Shown here: in pieces, positions 44,569-51,877 of the stretch
Numbering within the stretch: position 1 is the first letter of the stretch
How the letters are laid out: each line of letters opens with the position of its first letter
Origin: G965276675 sp965276675
Lineage (GTDB): Bacteria > Acidobacteriota > Terriglobia > Terriglobales > Acidobacteriaceae
Reading direction: 5' to 3'
Length of the DNA stretch: 64,000 bases
NCBI GenBank assembly: GCA_965276675.1
Contig: OZ255624.1
Location: 2,604,001-2,668,000, forward strand
Position numbers and translations under genes: made by a program
Notes under the pieces: generated by a model
Databases searched by the model: none
Told to the model about the DNA's origin: nothing
Seen by the model: the letters and a program-made list of their open reading frames with translations, nothing else

Positions 44569-45068
44569 CGGATGTCCCGGCAACGATCGGCTACCGGCGG
44601 CGGATCGGGTATGTTCTGCTGAGCGGACTGGCCGGTTGGCTGGCCGGCCAACTCGCGACTCTGCCCACCAACCTGCTCACCGCAGTGCGCGACAGTGAGG
44701 GCCAGGTCCGGCTATTTGTGCAGACGATCGGCTACGGACTTTTCGTGTGGGGCGCCTGGACCTTTCTGCTGGCCAGCGTGGCCATTCTGGTAGTGGCGGT
44801 GCCGTTGGTTTTAGCCATCCGGCCCTGCGTACTGATTCGCTTCCGGAAGCCTGTTTTCCTGGTCGCCGCCGCGGGTGCGCTGGCAATTACGGTCAGCAAG
44901 CTTAAGGCCTTCCAAGACCCCACTACTGCACACAGGCTCATGCAGTTTCTCGAGGCGCTGCCGTACGGGATCTTTGCCACCGTCTTCGCGGTGGTTACGG
45001 CATGGGTGTACACATCGCTCGCGAAGCGGCGCCTCGATGCGGCCGAAACTGCGGCGGAATCCAGCTAG
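44565..45068 (+). CDS. Four-helix membrane protein of unknown function
   Basis: The 167-residue protein has four hydrophobic segments (YVLLSGLAGWLAGQLATLP, FVWGAWTFLLASVAILVVAVPLVLAI, VFLVAAAGALAITVS and PYGIFATVFAVVTAWVYTSL). No motif is recognised. The start overlaps the M20 peptidase stop, so the two are co-translated. Confidence 0.72.
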   Translation: MTDVPATIGYRRRIGYVLLSGLAGWLAGQLATLPTNLLTAVRDSEGQVRLFVQTIGYGLFVWGAWTFLLASVAILVVAVPLVLAIRPCVLIRFRKPVFLVAAAGALAITVSKLKAFQDPTTAHRLMQFLEALPYGIFATVFAVVTAWVYTSLAKRRLDAAETAAESS

Positions 45069-45238
45069 CTCTGCGCCGGCATGAGCGTTAGTAGGTCAGT
45101 TTGATCGTTGTTACCGTGAAGCCGACTTGTAAGGACTCGTACTTTAGGCTACTGGAAGTTTATGGCGCGTAGACATCAGTATGTCGGCGCGAAGCAATTC
45201 TGGCGAAGAGCGTTTCTTCAGGTGTTGAGCAAAGACGG

Positions 45239-45592
45239 TCATCCCAGTCTGAAGAGCCACAATGCCTGGGCTGCTTCCTGTGGTGAGGTGACCGGAGCAG
45301 TGACCCAGGCTTCACTCCATCTGAAGGGATTGGCAAGCTTCAGCGCAACCAACCGATCCCGAAGTGCTTTCGTGAGAGCGAGATGAATTTCGCCGTTGAG
45401 GTGAATATGACCGAGTTCGCCACCGCTTTCGACGTGGAACTCAGCTCCGTCCACGCGCGTCGAGTCGCCCAATTGCCAGTGCGTGGCTGCGATCATTCCC
45501 GGCCATGACTGCAGTTTGGTCGAGACATCCTGTGCCACTCCATGCAACTGGGGCGCGGGTTGGATCGGACCTTCATTTCGGAGATGAATCAA
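45239..45592 (-). CDS. Luciferase-domain (DUF5519-like) protein
   Basis: The 117-residue protein ends in a region FHVESGGELGHIHLNGEIHLALTKALRDRLVALKLANPF that matches the small DUF5519 "luciferase domain" pattern (a GELGHxH motif followed by a helical segment and a final WVTAPV strand). The name comes from a weak structural link and does not imply light production. The start is TTG at 45592 with GGAG nine bases upstream; there is no in-frame ATG nearby. Confidence 0.72.
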   Translation of the reverse strand: MIHLRNEGPIQPAPQLHGVAQDVSTKLQSWPGMIAATHWQLGDSTRVDGAEFHVESGGELGHIHLNGEIHLALTKALRDRLVALKLANPFRWSEAWVTAPVTSPQEAAQALWLFRLG

Positions 45593-45668
45593 GACGCAAC
45601 GCTCCGCTTTTCTTGTTGTGCTTACCCGGCCAGGATGACAGCCTGCGCCGGGTAAGAATTATGTGTAG

Positions 45669-46553
45669 TTAGCTCAGGACCGCCGGTTTCAGGACCTCTT
45701 CACACCACTTATGAAAGCTGGTCGGGGTCGTGTTCTCGGTTGTGCGCGCTTCGACGTTGTCCATGCCATTGTCCTTGGCGATCAGCATGTCTACGATGCC
45801 CTGAGCGAAGACCTCGTTCGCTCCATATTGGATCAGCTGTACTTTATAGGCGTCCCCTGGTACTTGCTGGAAACGGACCTGCTTGCCGAGCACATCCGAC
45901 ATGATTGCTGCCATGTCGTTGAACGAGAGGTCCTCCGGCCCGAGCACAGCACTGCCGCCCTGGCCCGTCCAGGTCCGATCCAACAGGAACCTTGCACCCA
46001 TCGCACCAACGTCCTTCGTCGCTACCTGGGGTGTTCTTAAGTCTGGATGGCTCGGCGAGAAGAACAATCCCTGCTGCTTGATGGTCTGCACGTTGGTGAG
46101 CATATTTTCCATCAACGCTGGGCACCACAGGGCGCGGTAGTTCACCCCGCTCCTCTCAATCTCTTTGTCCTTCGCGAGCGATGCCGTAATCGGTCCTGCC
46201 TTCTTCGCCAGTTCCGTACCCCTTCCCAGCACCGACACATCGACGACTCGTTTCACGCCCTTGCTCTTGATTGCCGTGAGCGCGGGTCGCGTGAAGCGTA
46301 AGTAATACTCCGCGTCGTTGTTGTCGCTAAATGAGGGAGGAACGACCAGGAAAACGCTCTCCGCACCTTCAAGTGCCTGCTGCATGACGGCTTCATCGTC
46401 CAGGGAGCCTGTCACGACCTCCACCCTGTTGCGGACCTCTGGTGCCAGCTTTAAAGGGTCTCGAGCTACGACCCGGACAGCCTCGTTCGCAGCAAGTAGG
46501 TGCGGGATCACCTGCGATCCGATCTTCCCTGTGGGCGTTGTGACAACAATCAT
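45669..46553 (-). CDS. NmrA-family NAD(P)-binding protein
   Basis: The 294-residue protein has the N-terminal VVTTPTGKIGSQVIPHLLAAN dinucleotide motif, VEVVTGSLDDEAVMQQALEGAESVFLVVPP, and lacks the classical SDR Tyr-Lys pair, as is common in NmrA-type redox sensors and QOR2-like quinone reductases. AGGGA precedes the ATG. It lies downstream of the SDR gene on the same strand, about 110 bases away, so it may be in the same TetR-controlled unit. Confidence 0.86.
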   Translation of the reverse strand: MIVVTTPTGKIGSQVIPHLLAANEAVRVVARDPLKLAPEVRNRVEVVTGSLDDEAVMQQALEGAESVFLVVPPSFSDNNDAEYYLRFTRPALTAIKSKGVKRVVDVSVLGRGTELAKKAGPITASLAKDKEIERSGVNYRALWCPALMENMLTNVQTIKQQGLFFSPSHPDLRTPQVATKDVGAMGARFLLDRTWTGQGGSAVLGPEDLSFNDMAAIMSDVLGKQVRFQQVPGDAYKVQLIQYGANEVFAQGIVDMLIAKDNGMDNVEARTTENTTPTSFHKWCEEVLKPAVLS

Positions 46554-46662
46554 GTGTTCCCTCGCGTTAATCCATTTTTTATTAGCGGGTCCTGATGTGC
46601 TCTCAAGATCAGCAGCCTACGGATGTGGGGCTATGATTCACGATCCATAGCCCCGCTGGCCA

Positions 46663-47391
46663 TTACCAGGCCAGTTCGCCATCCGTCTCCAGGAATTTTC
46701 CACTCGGCGGAGCGTCCAGCAGTGCGAGGCGCACGATCTCTGCGGCTCCCTCTTCCACGGTCTGCGGACCGCTATGCCCGTTCAGGTCCGTTGCCGTATA
46801 GCCAGGATTTACGGAGTTCACCGCGATATCAGTGTCGCGGAACTCATAAGCCAGTTGGACGGTCAGCATATTCAGCGCGGCTTTGGAGGCACAGTAGCCC
46901 AACACCTTCACGGGAAAGTACTTCCATGTTGGATCGGTCTGCCGGCTGATGCAGCCGAGTTCGCTGGAGACGTTGATGATCTGTGCCTTGCCCGCCTGTT
47001 GGAGCAACGGCAACATGGCCTGAGTTACCGCGACGCTTCCCAGGAAGTTGGTGTGCATCATGGTCTCCACGTCCGAAAGGCTGGCCTTGCTCGGCGGTCC
47101 ATCGGCCTTGCCGGAAGCACCGGCGTTGTTGATCAGCACATCCAGCTTGCCGAACTGTGTCCTGATCAATTCAGCTGCGGTTGTGGCCGTTTGGTGCTCG
47201 TTCAGATCAAGTCGGACAAACTGCACATTAAGACCGTCTGCTTTAAGCTTTGCAACTGCTTCTTGCCCCAACTGCTCACTGCGTGCAGCGACCAGCACGG
47301 TCCACCCCGCTCTGGCAATCTGACGAGCGACCTCGAAACCAATACCCTTGTTCGCTCCGGTGATGAGGGCCACCTTTTGTGTCTCTTGCAT
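46663..47391 (-). CDS. Short-chain dehydrogenase/reductase
   Basis: The 242-residue classical SDR has ALITGANKGIGFEVARQIA (cofactor), NNAGASGK, the catalytic Ser in IINVSSELGCI and the YCASKAALN Tyr-Lys pair. The carbonyl-reductase-like layout suggests a short-chain aldehyde or ketone reductase. AAGGAG precedes the ATG at 47391. A divergent TetR-type gene starts 54 bases away, and a palindrome in the gap probably serves both. Confidence 0.91.
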   Translation of the reverse strand: MQETQKVALITGANKGIGFEVARQIARAGWTVLVAARSEQLGQEAVAKLKADGLNVQFVRLDLNEHQTATTAAELIRTQFGKLDVLINNAGASGKADGPPSKASLSDVETMMHTNFLGSVAVTQAMLPLLQQAGKAQIINVSSELGCISRQTDPTWKYFPVKVLGYCASKAALNMLTVQLAYEFRDTDIAVNSVNPGYTATDLNGHSGPQTVEEGAAEIVRLALLDAPPSGKFLETDGELAW

Positions 47392-47400
47392 GTTTTTTCT

Positions 47401-47425
47401 CCTTCCTTGAGGATACGAAGGAAGG
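47401..47425. promoter_or_regulatory. Inverted repeat between SDR and TetR genes (candidate operator)
   Basis: The arms CCTTCCTT (47401-47408) and AAGGAAGG (47418-47425) are perfectly complementary with a 9-base spacer, inside the 53-base gap between the divergent SDR and TetR-family starts. The left arm partly overlaps the SDR ribosome binding site, so bound regulator would also block translation start. Role inferred from position. Confidence 0.5.
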
Positions 47426-47444
47426 TTCAGGTTTCGATTCGCAT

Positions 47445-48068
47445 ATGACAAAAGAGGCCCTGCTCGCACTGGAGCTAAGAAAGACGCCGCAGCAAAGCCG
47501 GTCTGTGATCACCGTGCAGGCTATTTATGACGCGACCATTCAGGTTTTGCTGAAAGCTGGGCATGATCGCCTGACGACCGTACGTGTTGCAGAACGTGCC
47601 GGTGTGTCGGTTGGGACGCTCTACCAGTACTTCCCGAACAAACAATCTCTGTTGTTCGCGGTACTCGAACAACATATGGACAGGGTTACGCGGGCCGTAG
47701 AAGAGGTCTGCGCGGCAAACCACTTCGAGCCGTTGGAGGTCATGGTCAAAGAGCTGGTAAATCGTTTTGTCGACGCGAAGCTCACCGATCGAGACACATC
47801 GGTGGCCCTCTATCGCATTGCCGCAGAACCGGGAGGCAGCCTGATTGTGGATCGGATTAGGCTGCGTTATGAAAGCGCAATGCTGGAGATGTTTCAGACG
47901 GCTCGAATGTCCACCTCGGCAGACCTTAAATACATGACGCACATGATCTTTCTAACTTTGGCAGGCATCATTCGTGGCCATCTGGAAAGCAGCCCTTCGC
48001 CAAAGGCAGTTCGTCAACTACGAGAGCATCTCGGCAAGCTGATTCTGGCGTATTGCGAGACAATCTAA
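47445..48068 (+). CDS. TetR-family transcriptional regulator
   Basis: The 207-residue protein has a TetR helix-turn-helix (AIYDATIQVLLKAGHDRLTTVRVAERAGVSVGTLYQYFPNKQSLLFAVL) and a helical ligand-binding half. TetR proteins usually repress the divergent neighbour and themselves. The ATG at 47445 is preferred over in-frame codons at 47379, which lie within the SDR 5' end. The likely target is the divergent SDR (and perhaps the NmrA gene); the inducer is unknown. Confidence 0.88.
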   Translation: MTKEALLALELRKTPQQSRSVITVQAIYDATIQVLLKAGHDRLTTVRVAERAGVSVGTLYQYFPNKQSLLFAVLEQHMDRVTRAVEEVCAANHFEPLEVMVKELVNRFVDAKLTDRDTSVALYRIAAEPGGSLIVDRIRLRYESAMLEMFQTARMSTSADLKYMTHMIFLTLAGIIRGHLESSPSPKAVRQLREHLGKLILAYCETI

Positions 48069-48177
48069 GAATCGGGCCGACAAGATACGAGATCGGTCCT
48101 GCTAAACGCTCTTCTGGTAAGTACGAGCAATGATCCACTACCGAAGTGACGCGTGCGTTGGCGATAGACTTGTCGGT

Positions 48178-50331
48178 ATGGCAGACACGATTGCACCGCA
48201 AGCATCAGAAGCACACGAGAGCCTCAACGCGCTTGCAAAGGCACGCTCCCCCTATCTCCGCTCGGCCATGCACCAGCCGGTGGAGTGGAGCGAGTGGAGT
48301 GCGGAGGCCTTTGCCCGCGCTGCGCGTGAGGACAAGCCGGTGCTGCTGGACATTGGCGCCGTTTGGTGCCACTGGTGCCATGTGATGGACCGTGAGAGCT
48401 ACGAGGACCCCTCGTTGGCTCCGGTCATCAATGAGCATTTTGTCGCAATTAAGGTGGACCGCGACGAGCGTCCTGACGTGGACAGCCGTTACCAGGCCGC
48501 GGTACAGGCGATCAGCGGACAGGGCGGGTGGCCGTTGACTGCGATTCTTACGCCGGACGGACAGCCCTTTTTCGGCGGGACGTATTTTCCACGGCACGAT
48601 CGCTATGGGCGCCCCGGCATCGAGCGATTGCTGCTCACCATGGCCGATGCGTGGAAGAGCCGGCGTGAAGAGGTGCTGGAGTCCGCCGGCAGCGTGATCG
48701 CCGCGATCGAGCATGGAGAAGCCTTTGCTGGCCGCAGTGGCAGCTTGAGCGCGTCGATTACGGAGAAGCTGGTGGCCTCGGCTGTGACGCAGTTCGATGC
48801 TCAGAATGGCGGCTTCGGCTCGCAGCCCAAGTTTCCGCATCCGGCGGTGCTGGATCTGCTGCTCGATGCTGCGTCACGGGAGGGCAATGAGTCCGCGAAA
48901 GCCGTGGCGTTGGTGACGCTGGAAAAGATGGCGCGCGGCGGCATGTATGACCACCTGGGCGGCGGCTTCCATCGTTACTCGGTCGATGAGCGTTGGGGCG
49001 TGCCGCACTTCGAGAAGATGCTCTACGACAACGCCGGCCTGCTTAAGAACTACGTACATGCCTTTCAGAGCTTTCCGCACCCGGAGTATGCACACGTCGC
49101 CAAGGACACGATTCGCTGGATGGACGAGTGGCTGAGCGATCGCGATCGCGGTGGCTTCTATGGCTCGCAAGACGCGGACATGAACCTGGACGACGACGGT
49201 GACTACTTCACCTGGACGCGCGCCGAAGCCGCAGCAGTGCTGAGCGCGGAGGAACTGGAGGTCGCGGGCGCGTACTACGATCTGCGCGAAGTGGGCGACA
49301 TGCACCACAACCCGGAAAAAAACGTGCTACACACCACCTATTCCCTAGACGAGCTGGCGAGGCGCTTGCAGCGCACTCCGGAAGAGCTGCAGCCGATATT
49401 GCGGTCCGCCGAAAGTAAACTTTACGCAGCCCGCAAGCAACGACCCACCCCCTATGTTGACGGGACGGTCTACACCGGCTGGAACGCAATGGCCATCTCA
49501 GCCTATCTCGAAGCGGGGACGGTGCTGCGGCTCGCAGAGGCGAAGAGCTTCGCGTTGAAGACGCTCGACCGCATTCTTACGGAAGCGTGGTCCCACGAAG
49601 GGGGTCTGCTACACGTAGTGGCATATGCCGACGGCACGGGTTCAGGAGAAGCCGCGCGTATTCCTGGCATGCTCGACGACTATGCGTTGCTGATCCATGC
49701 GTGTGTGGATGCGTGGGAGCGCACGATGGATCGCCGCTATTACGACGTTGCGAGCGCGCTGGCCGAGGGCATGATCGAGCGCTTCTACGACCGGACAAGC
49801 GGGGGCTTCTTCGATGCTGAACTGCCCAAAACCGGCGACGCCGTGGGTGCGCTGGTTGCCCGGAGAAAGCCGCTGCAGGATACGCCGACGCCGGCGGGCA
49901 ATCCCACAGCCGCTTGGGCGCTGCTGCGACTGGAGGCGCTGCATGGCCGCGGCGAGTATCGCGAGATCGCCGAGGATACGCTGGAGACTTTTGGCGGTGT
50001 GGTGGAGCACTTCGGCCTCTACGCGGGGACCTATGGATTAGCCCTGGAGCGCTTGCTGACGCCGCCAGTGCAGGTGGTTGTAGTGGGAGACGATGCCCGG
50101 GCGGATGAACTGGAGGCCGCGTCGCTCGCGGGCTTCTCCGTGGTGAAGAGCGTTCTGCGCATGAGCGAAGTTCAAGCGCATGCCGGCAGCCTGCCACCGG
50201 CGCTCGCCGAAACACTTCCGCAACTAAAACAGTTACGTGGAGGGGAGAGCTTCGCGATGGTGTGCAAAGGGCTGCAATGTCTGCCGCCGATTCGGGACCC
50301 CGAACAAGTCACGGCAGCGTTGCGGGATTAG
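48178..50331 (+). CDS. Thioredoxin-domain protein, DUF255/YyaL (SSP411) family
   Basis: The 717-residue protein has an N-terminal thioredoxin-like domain with CHWC in GAVWCHWCHVMDRES, a QAISGQGGWPLTAILTPDGQPFFGGTYF signature, and a long (alpha/alpha)6 glycosidase-like C-terminal part (GGMYDHLGGGFHRYSVDERW, FEKMLYDNAGLLKNY, GWNAMAISAYLEAG). This matches YyaL/spermatogenesis-associated protein 20 proteins, whose function remains poorly known. Starts at 48130 and 48178 are both possible; 48178 gives the common MADT-type beginning. Its stop overlaps the MscS stop tail to tail. Confidence 0.9.
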   Translation: MADTIAPQASEAHESLNALAKARSPYLRSAMHQPVEWSEWSAEAFARAAREDKPVLLDIGAVWCHWCHVMDRESYEDPSLAPVINEHFVAIKVDRDERPDVDSRYQAAVQAISGQGGWPLTAILTPDGQPFFGGTYFPRHDRYGRPGIERLLLTMADAWKSRREEVLESAGSVIAAIEHGEAFAGRSGSLSASITEKLVASAVTQFDAQNGGFGSQPKFPHPAVLDLLLDAASREGNESAKAVALVTLEKMARGGMYDHLGGGFHRYSVDERWGVPHFEKMLYDNAGLLKNYVHAFQSFPHPEYAHVAKDTIRWMDEWLSDRDRGGFYGSQDADMNLDDDGDYFTWTRAEAAAVLSAEELEVAGAYYDLREVGDMHHNPEKNVLHTTYSLDELARRLQRTPEELQPILRSAESKLYAARKQRPTPYVDGTVYTGWNAMAISAYLEAGTVLRLAEAKSFALKTLDRILTEAWSHEGGLLHVVAYADGTGSGEAARIPGMLDDYALLIHACVDAWERTMDRRYYDVASALAEGMIERFYDRTSGGFFDAELPKTGDAVGALVARRKPLQDTPTPAGNPTAAWALLRLEALHGRGEYREIAEDTLETFGGVVEHFGLYAGTYGLALERLLTPPVQVVVVGDDARADELEAASLAGFSVVKSVLRMSEVQAHAGSLPPALAETLPQLKQLRGGESFAMVCKGLQCLPPIRDPEQVTAALRD

Positions 50332-51323
50332 CCCATGCCCTCGCCCGTCAGCGGGTTCACGTCCGGCGGCTTGTTGGTGGTGGGGTCGTGTGCGGGCGCC
50401 TCTTTCTGAGGACGCTCTGCATTCAGCAAACCGCCGCCGCCAAAGATGCGGTAGGGGCTCCCTGGCAGCATGCCTTGTTCTTCTAGCGCCAGGCGGATGC
50501 GTTTCTGCATCTCGCGGATGGCGTCGTATTGCGTGCGGGCCAGGGTTTTGATCACGATCAGGTAGATCACCTCGGAACCTTTGATCTGGTCGATGCCGAG
50601 CACCTGCGGATCTTGAAGAAAGACGCTTTTGTAGTCCGGTTCGTTGCGCACGTCCATTACGATCTGCTTAAGCAGCGCAATGACCTTGTCAGGATCGGCG
50701 GAGAAATCAACAGAGATGTTCAGTGTGGTCTGCGAGAAATCGCGGCTCTGGTTAGCGACATTGGTGATCTGACTGTTGGGTATCAGATAGAGCGTGCCGT
50801 CAAAGCCGCGGACGGTTGTCTTGCGCAATGAGAGTGACTCGACCGTGCCAGTTAGTCCAGCGATGGTGACCACATCACCTACGTTGTACTGATCCTCAAC
50901 CAGCACCAGGGTGCCGTTGATCACGTCTTTAACGATGGTCTGCGCGGCCAAACCGATGGCGACCCCGACGACTCCCGCCGAGGCGATCAAAGGGCCGAGA
51001 TTAAAATCGAAGATCTGGCGCAGCAGCGCCAGCGCCGTGAAAAAAGTGATGACCCCAATGCCCGTGGCCCGGAGCACCGAGGCCATAGTCCTCAACTGCC
51101 CGGCACGCGCCACGCCAAGCCTGCCCGGCCGTTCCGCAAGACGCCGCATGCGAGTGGTGAAGAAGTTCACCAGTAGGAAGAGGAGCCAGGCCACGAGGAG
51201 TATGCCGATAGCCCTGGGAAGGTCGTTTCTGACGAAGTCCTGCATGGTTTCGAGCCACCCCTCCCAGAGGTTATGGAAGAAGACTCCTGCGGATTCATGG
51301 GTGTTCGGCGGCGCCAGCAGCAT
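50328..51323 (-). CDS. MscS-family mechanosensitive channel
   Basis: The 331-residue protein has three N-terminal helices (IGILLVAWLLFLLVNFF, VITFFTALALLRQIF, and the pore helix region LIASAGVVGVAIGLAAQTIVKDVINGTLVLVEDQ), then the MscS beta domain (VGDVVTIAGLTGTVESLSLRKTTVRGFDGTLYLIPNSQI) and a C-terminal alpha/beta part. The channel opens under membrane tension to protect from hypo-osmotic shock. The TTG at 51329 is an alternative start. A Pro/Asn tail ends the protein. Confidence 0.93.
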   Translation of the reverse strand: MLLAPPNTHESAGVFFHNLWEGWLETMQDFVRNDLPRAIGILLVAWLLFLLVNFFTTRMRRLAERPGRLGVARAGQLRTMASVLRATGIGVITFFTALALLRQIFDFNLGPLIASAGVVGVAIGLAAQTIVKDVINGTLVLVEDQYNVGDVVTIAGLTGTVESLSLRKTTVRGFDGTLYLIPNSQITNVANQSRDFSQTTLNISVDFSADPDKVIALLKQIVMDVRNEPDYKSVFLQDPQVLGIDQIKGSEVIYLIVIKTLARTQYDAIREMQKRIRLALEEQGMLPGSPYRIFGGGGLLNAERPQKEAPAHDPTTNKPPDVNPLTGEGMG

Positions 51324-51364
51324 CAGCAATATGCAGACCTTTCCTGAAGCGGTTTGGGCATTTC

Positions 51365-51370
51365 TATAAT
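51365..51370 (+). promoter_or_regulatory. Consensus -10 box placed for a leaderless transcript
   Basis: TATAAT at 51365-51370 lies six bases before the ATG at 51377, so transcription would start at or next to the A of the start codon. There is no Shine-Dalgarno sequence in the gap. A weak TTTCCT-type -35 lies about 18 bases upstream. Confidence 0.5.
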
Positions 51371-51376
51371 GAACGG

Positions 51377-51760
51377 ATGCGAAGCGGGTGGAGCAAGTTG
51401 CGCTTGGGTTCTGGGAGTGTGATTACGTGTGTGCTTGTTTGTGCTCTGGGAGCGGGAATGCGCGCTGTTCATAGCCAGACGGTGCCGGGATTCCCACCTC
51501 CCTGGAAGCACGGGGATACCACACAGGACGATGAGAAAGATCCGATGGCGCAACGTCAACGGGAGAAGATGGAGAAGGCGCGCAACGAACAGCGTCAGCA
51601 GCAGATCGTGAAAGACACCGACAAGCTGCTGGCGCTGGCGACGGAGTTGAAAGCGGAGGTGGACAAGTCCAGCAAAGACACGCTTTCGGTCTCCGTGGTG
51701 AAGAAGGCAGAAGAGATTGAGAAGCTGGCAAAGATGGTGAAGGAGAAGATGCGGCAATAG
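51377..51760 (+). CDS. Small exported coiled-coil-like protein
   Basis: The 127-residue product has a leader (SVITCVLVCALGAGMRAVHS, cleavage near SQT) and a mature region dominated by charged helix: EKMEKARNEQRQQQIVKDTDKLLALATELKAEVDKSSKDTLSVSVVKKAEEIEKLAKMVKEKM, which should form a coiled coil. The AR...IVKDTDKLLALATELKxEVDK block is a pattern I associate with acidobacterial envelope proteins of unknown role. The gene probably lacks a 5' leader (see the -10 box). Confidence 0.68.
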   Translation: MRSGWSKLRLGSGSVITCVLVCALGAGMRAVHSQTVPGFPPPWKHGDTTQDDEKDPMAQRQREKMEKARNEQRQQQIVKDTDKLLALATELKAEVDKSSKDTLSVSVVKKAEEIEKLAKMVKEKMRQ

Positions 51761-51877
51761 AAGAGCAGCTTCTAGCTCCCAGCCGCTAGCTCCTAGCTGT
51801 TAGTCACTGTCCCCAAATTACGGAAACCAACGTGCGACCCACAAACTTAGGAGCTAGTAGCTAGAAGCTGCTTCTTC
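51760..51877. terminator. Imperfect inverted repeat between convergent genes (bidirectional terminator)
   Basis: The outer arms are GAAGAGCAGCTTCTAGCT (51760-51777) and AGCTAGAAGCTGCTTCTTC (51859-51877); inner arms are TAGCTCCTA (51787-51795) and TAGGAGCTA (51848-51856). The repeat lies exactly between the stop codons of the exported protein gene and the hppA gene. Its left arm also has several tandem TAGCT/CTCCTAG units. The structure could end both transcripts, although long U runs are missing. Confidence 0.6.
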
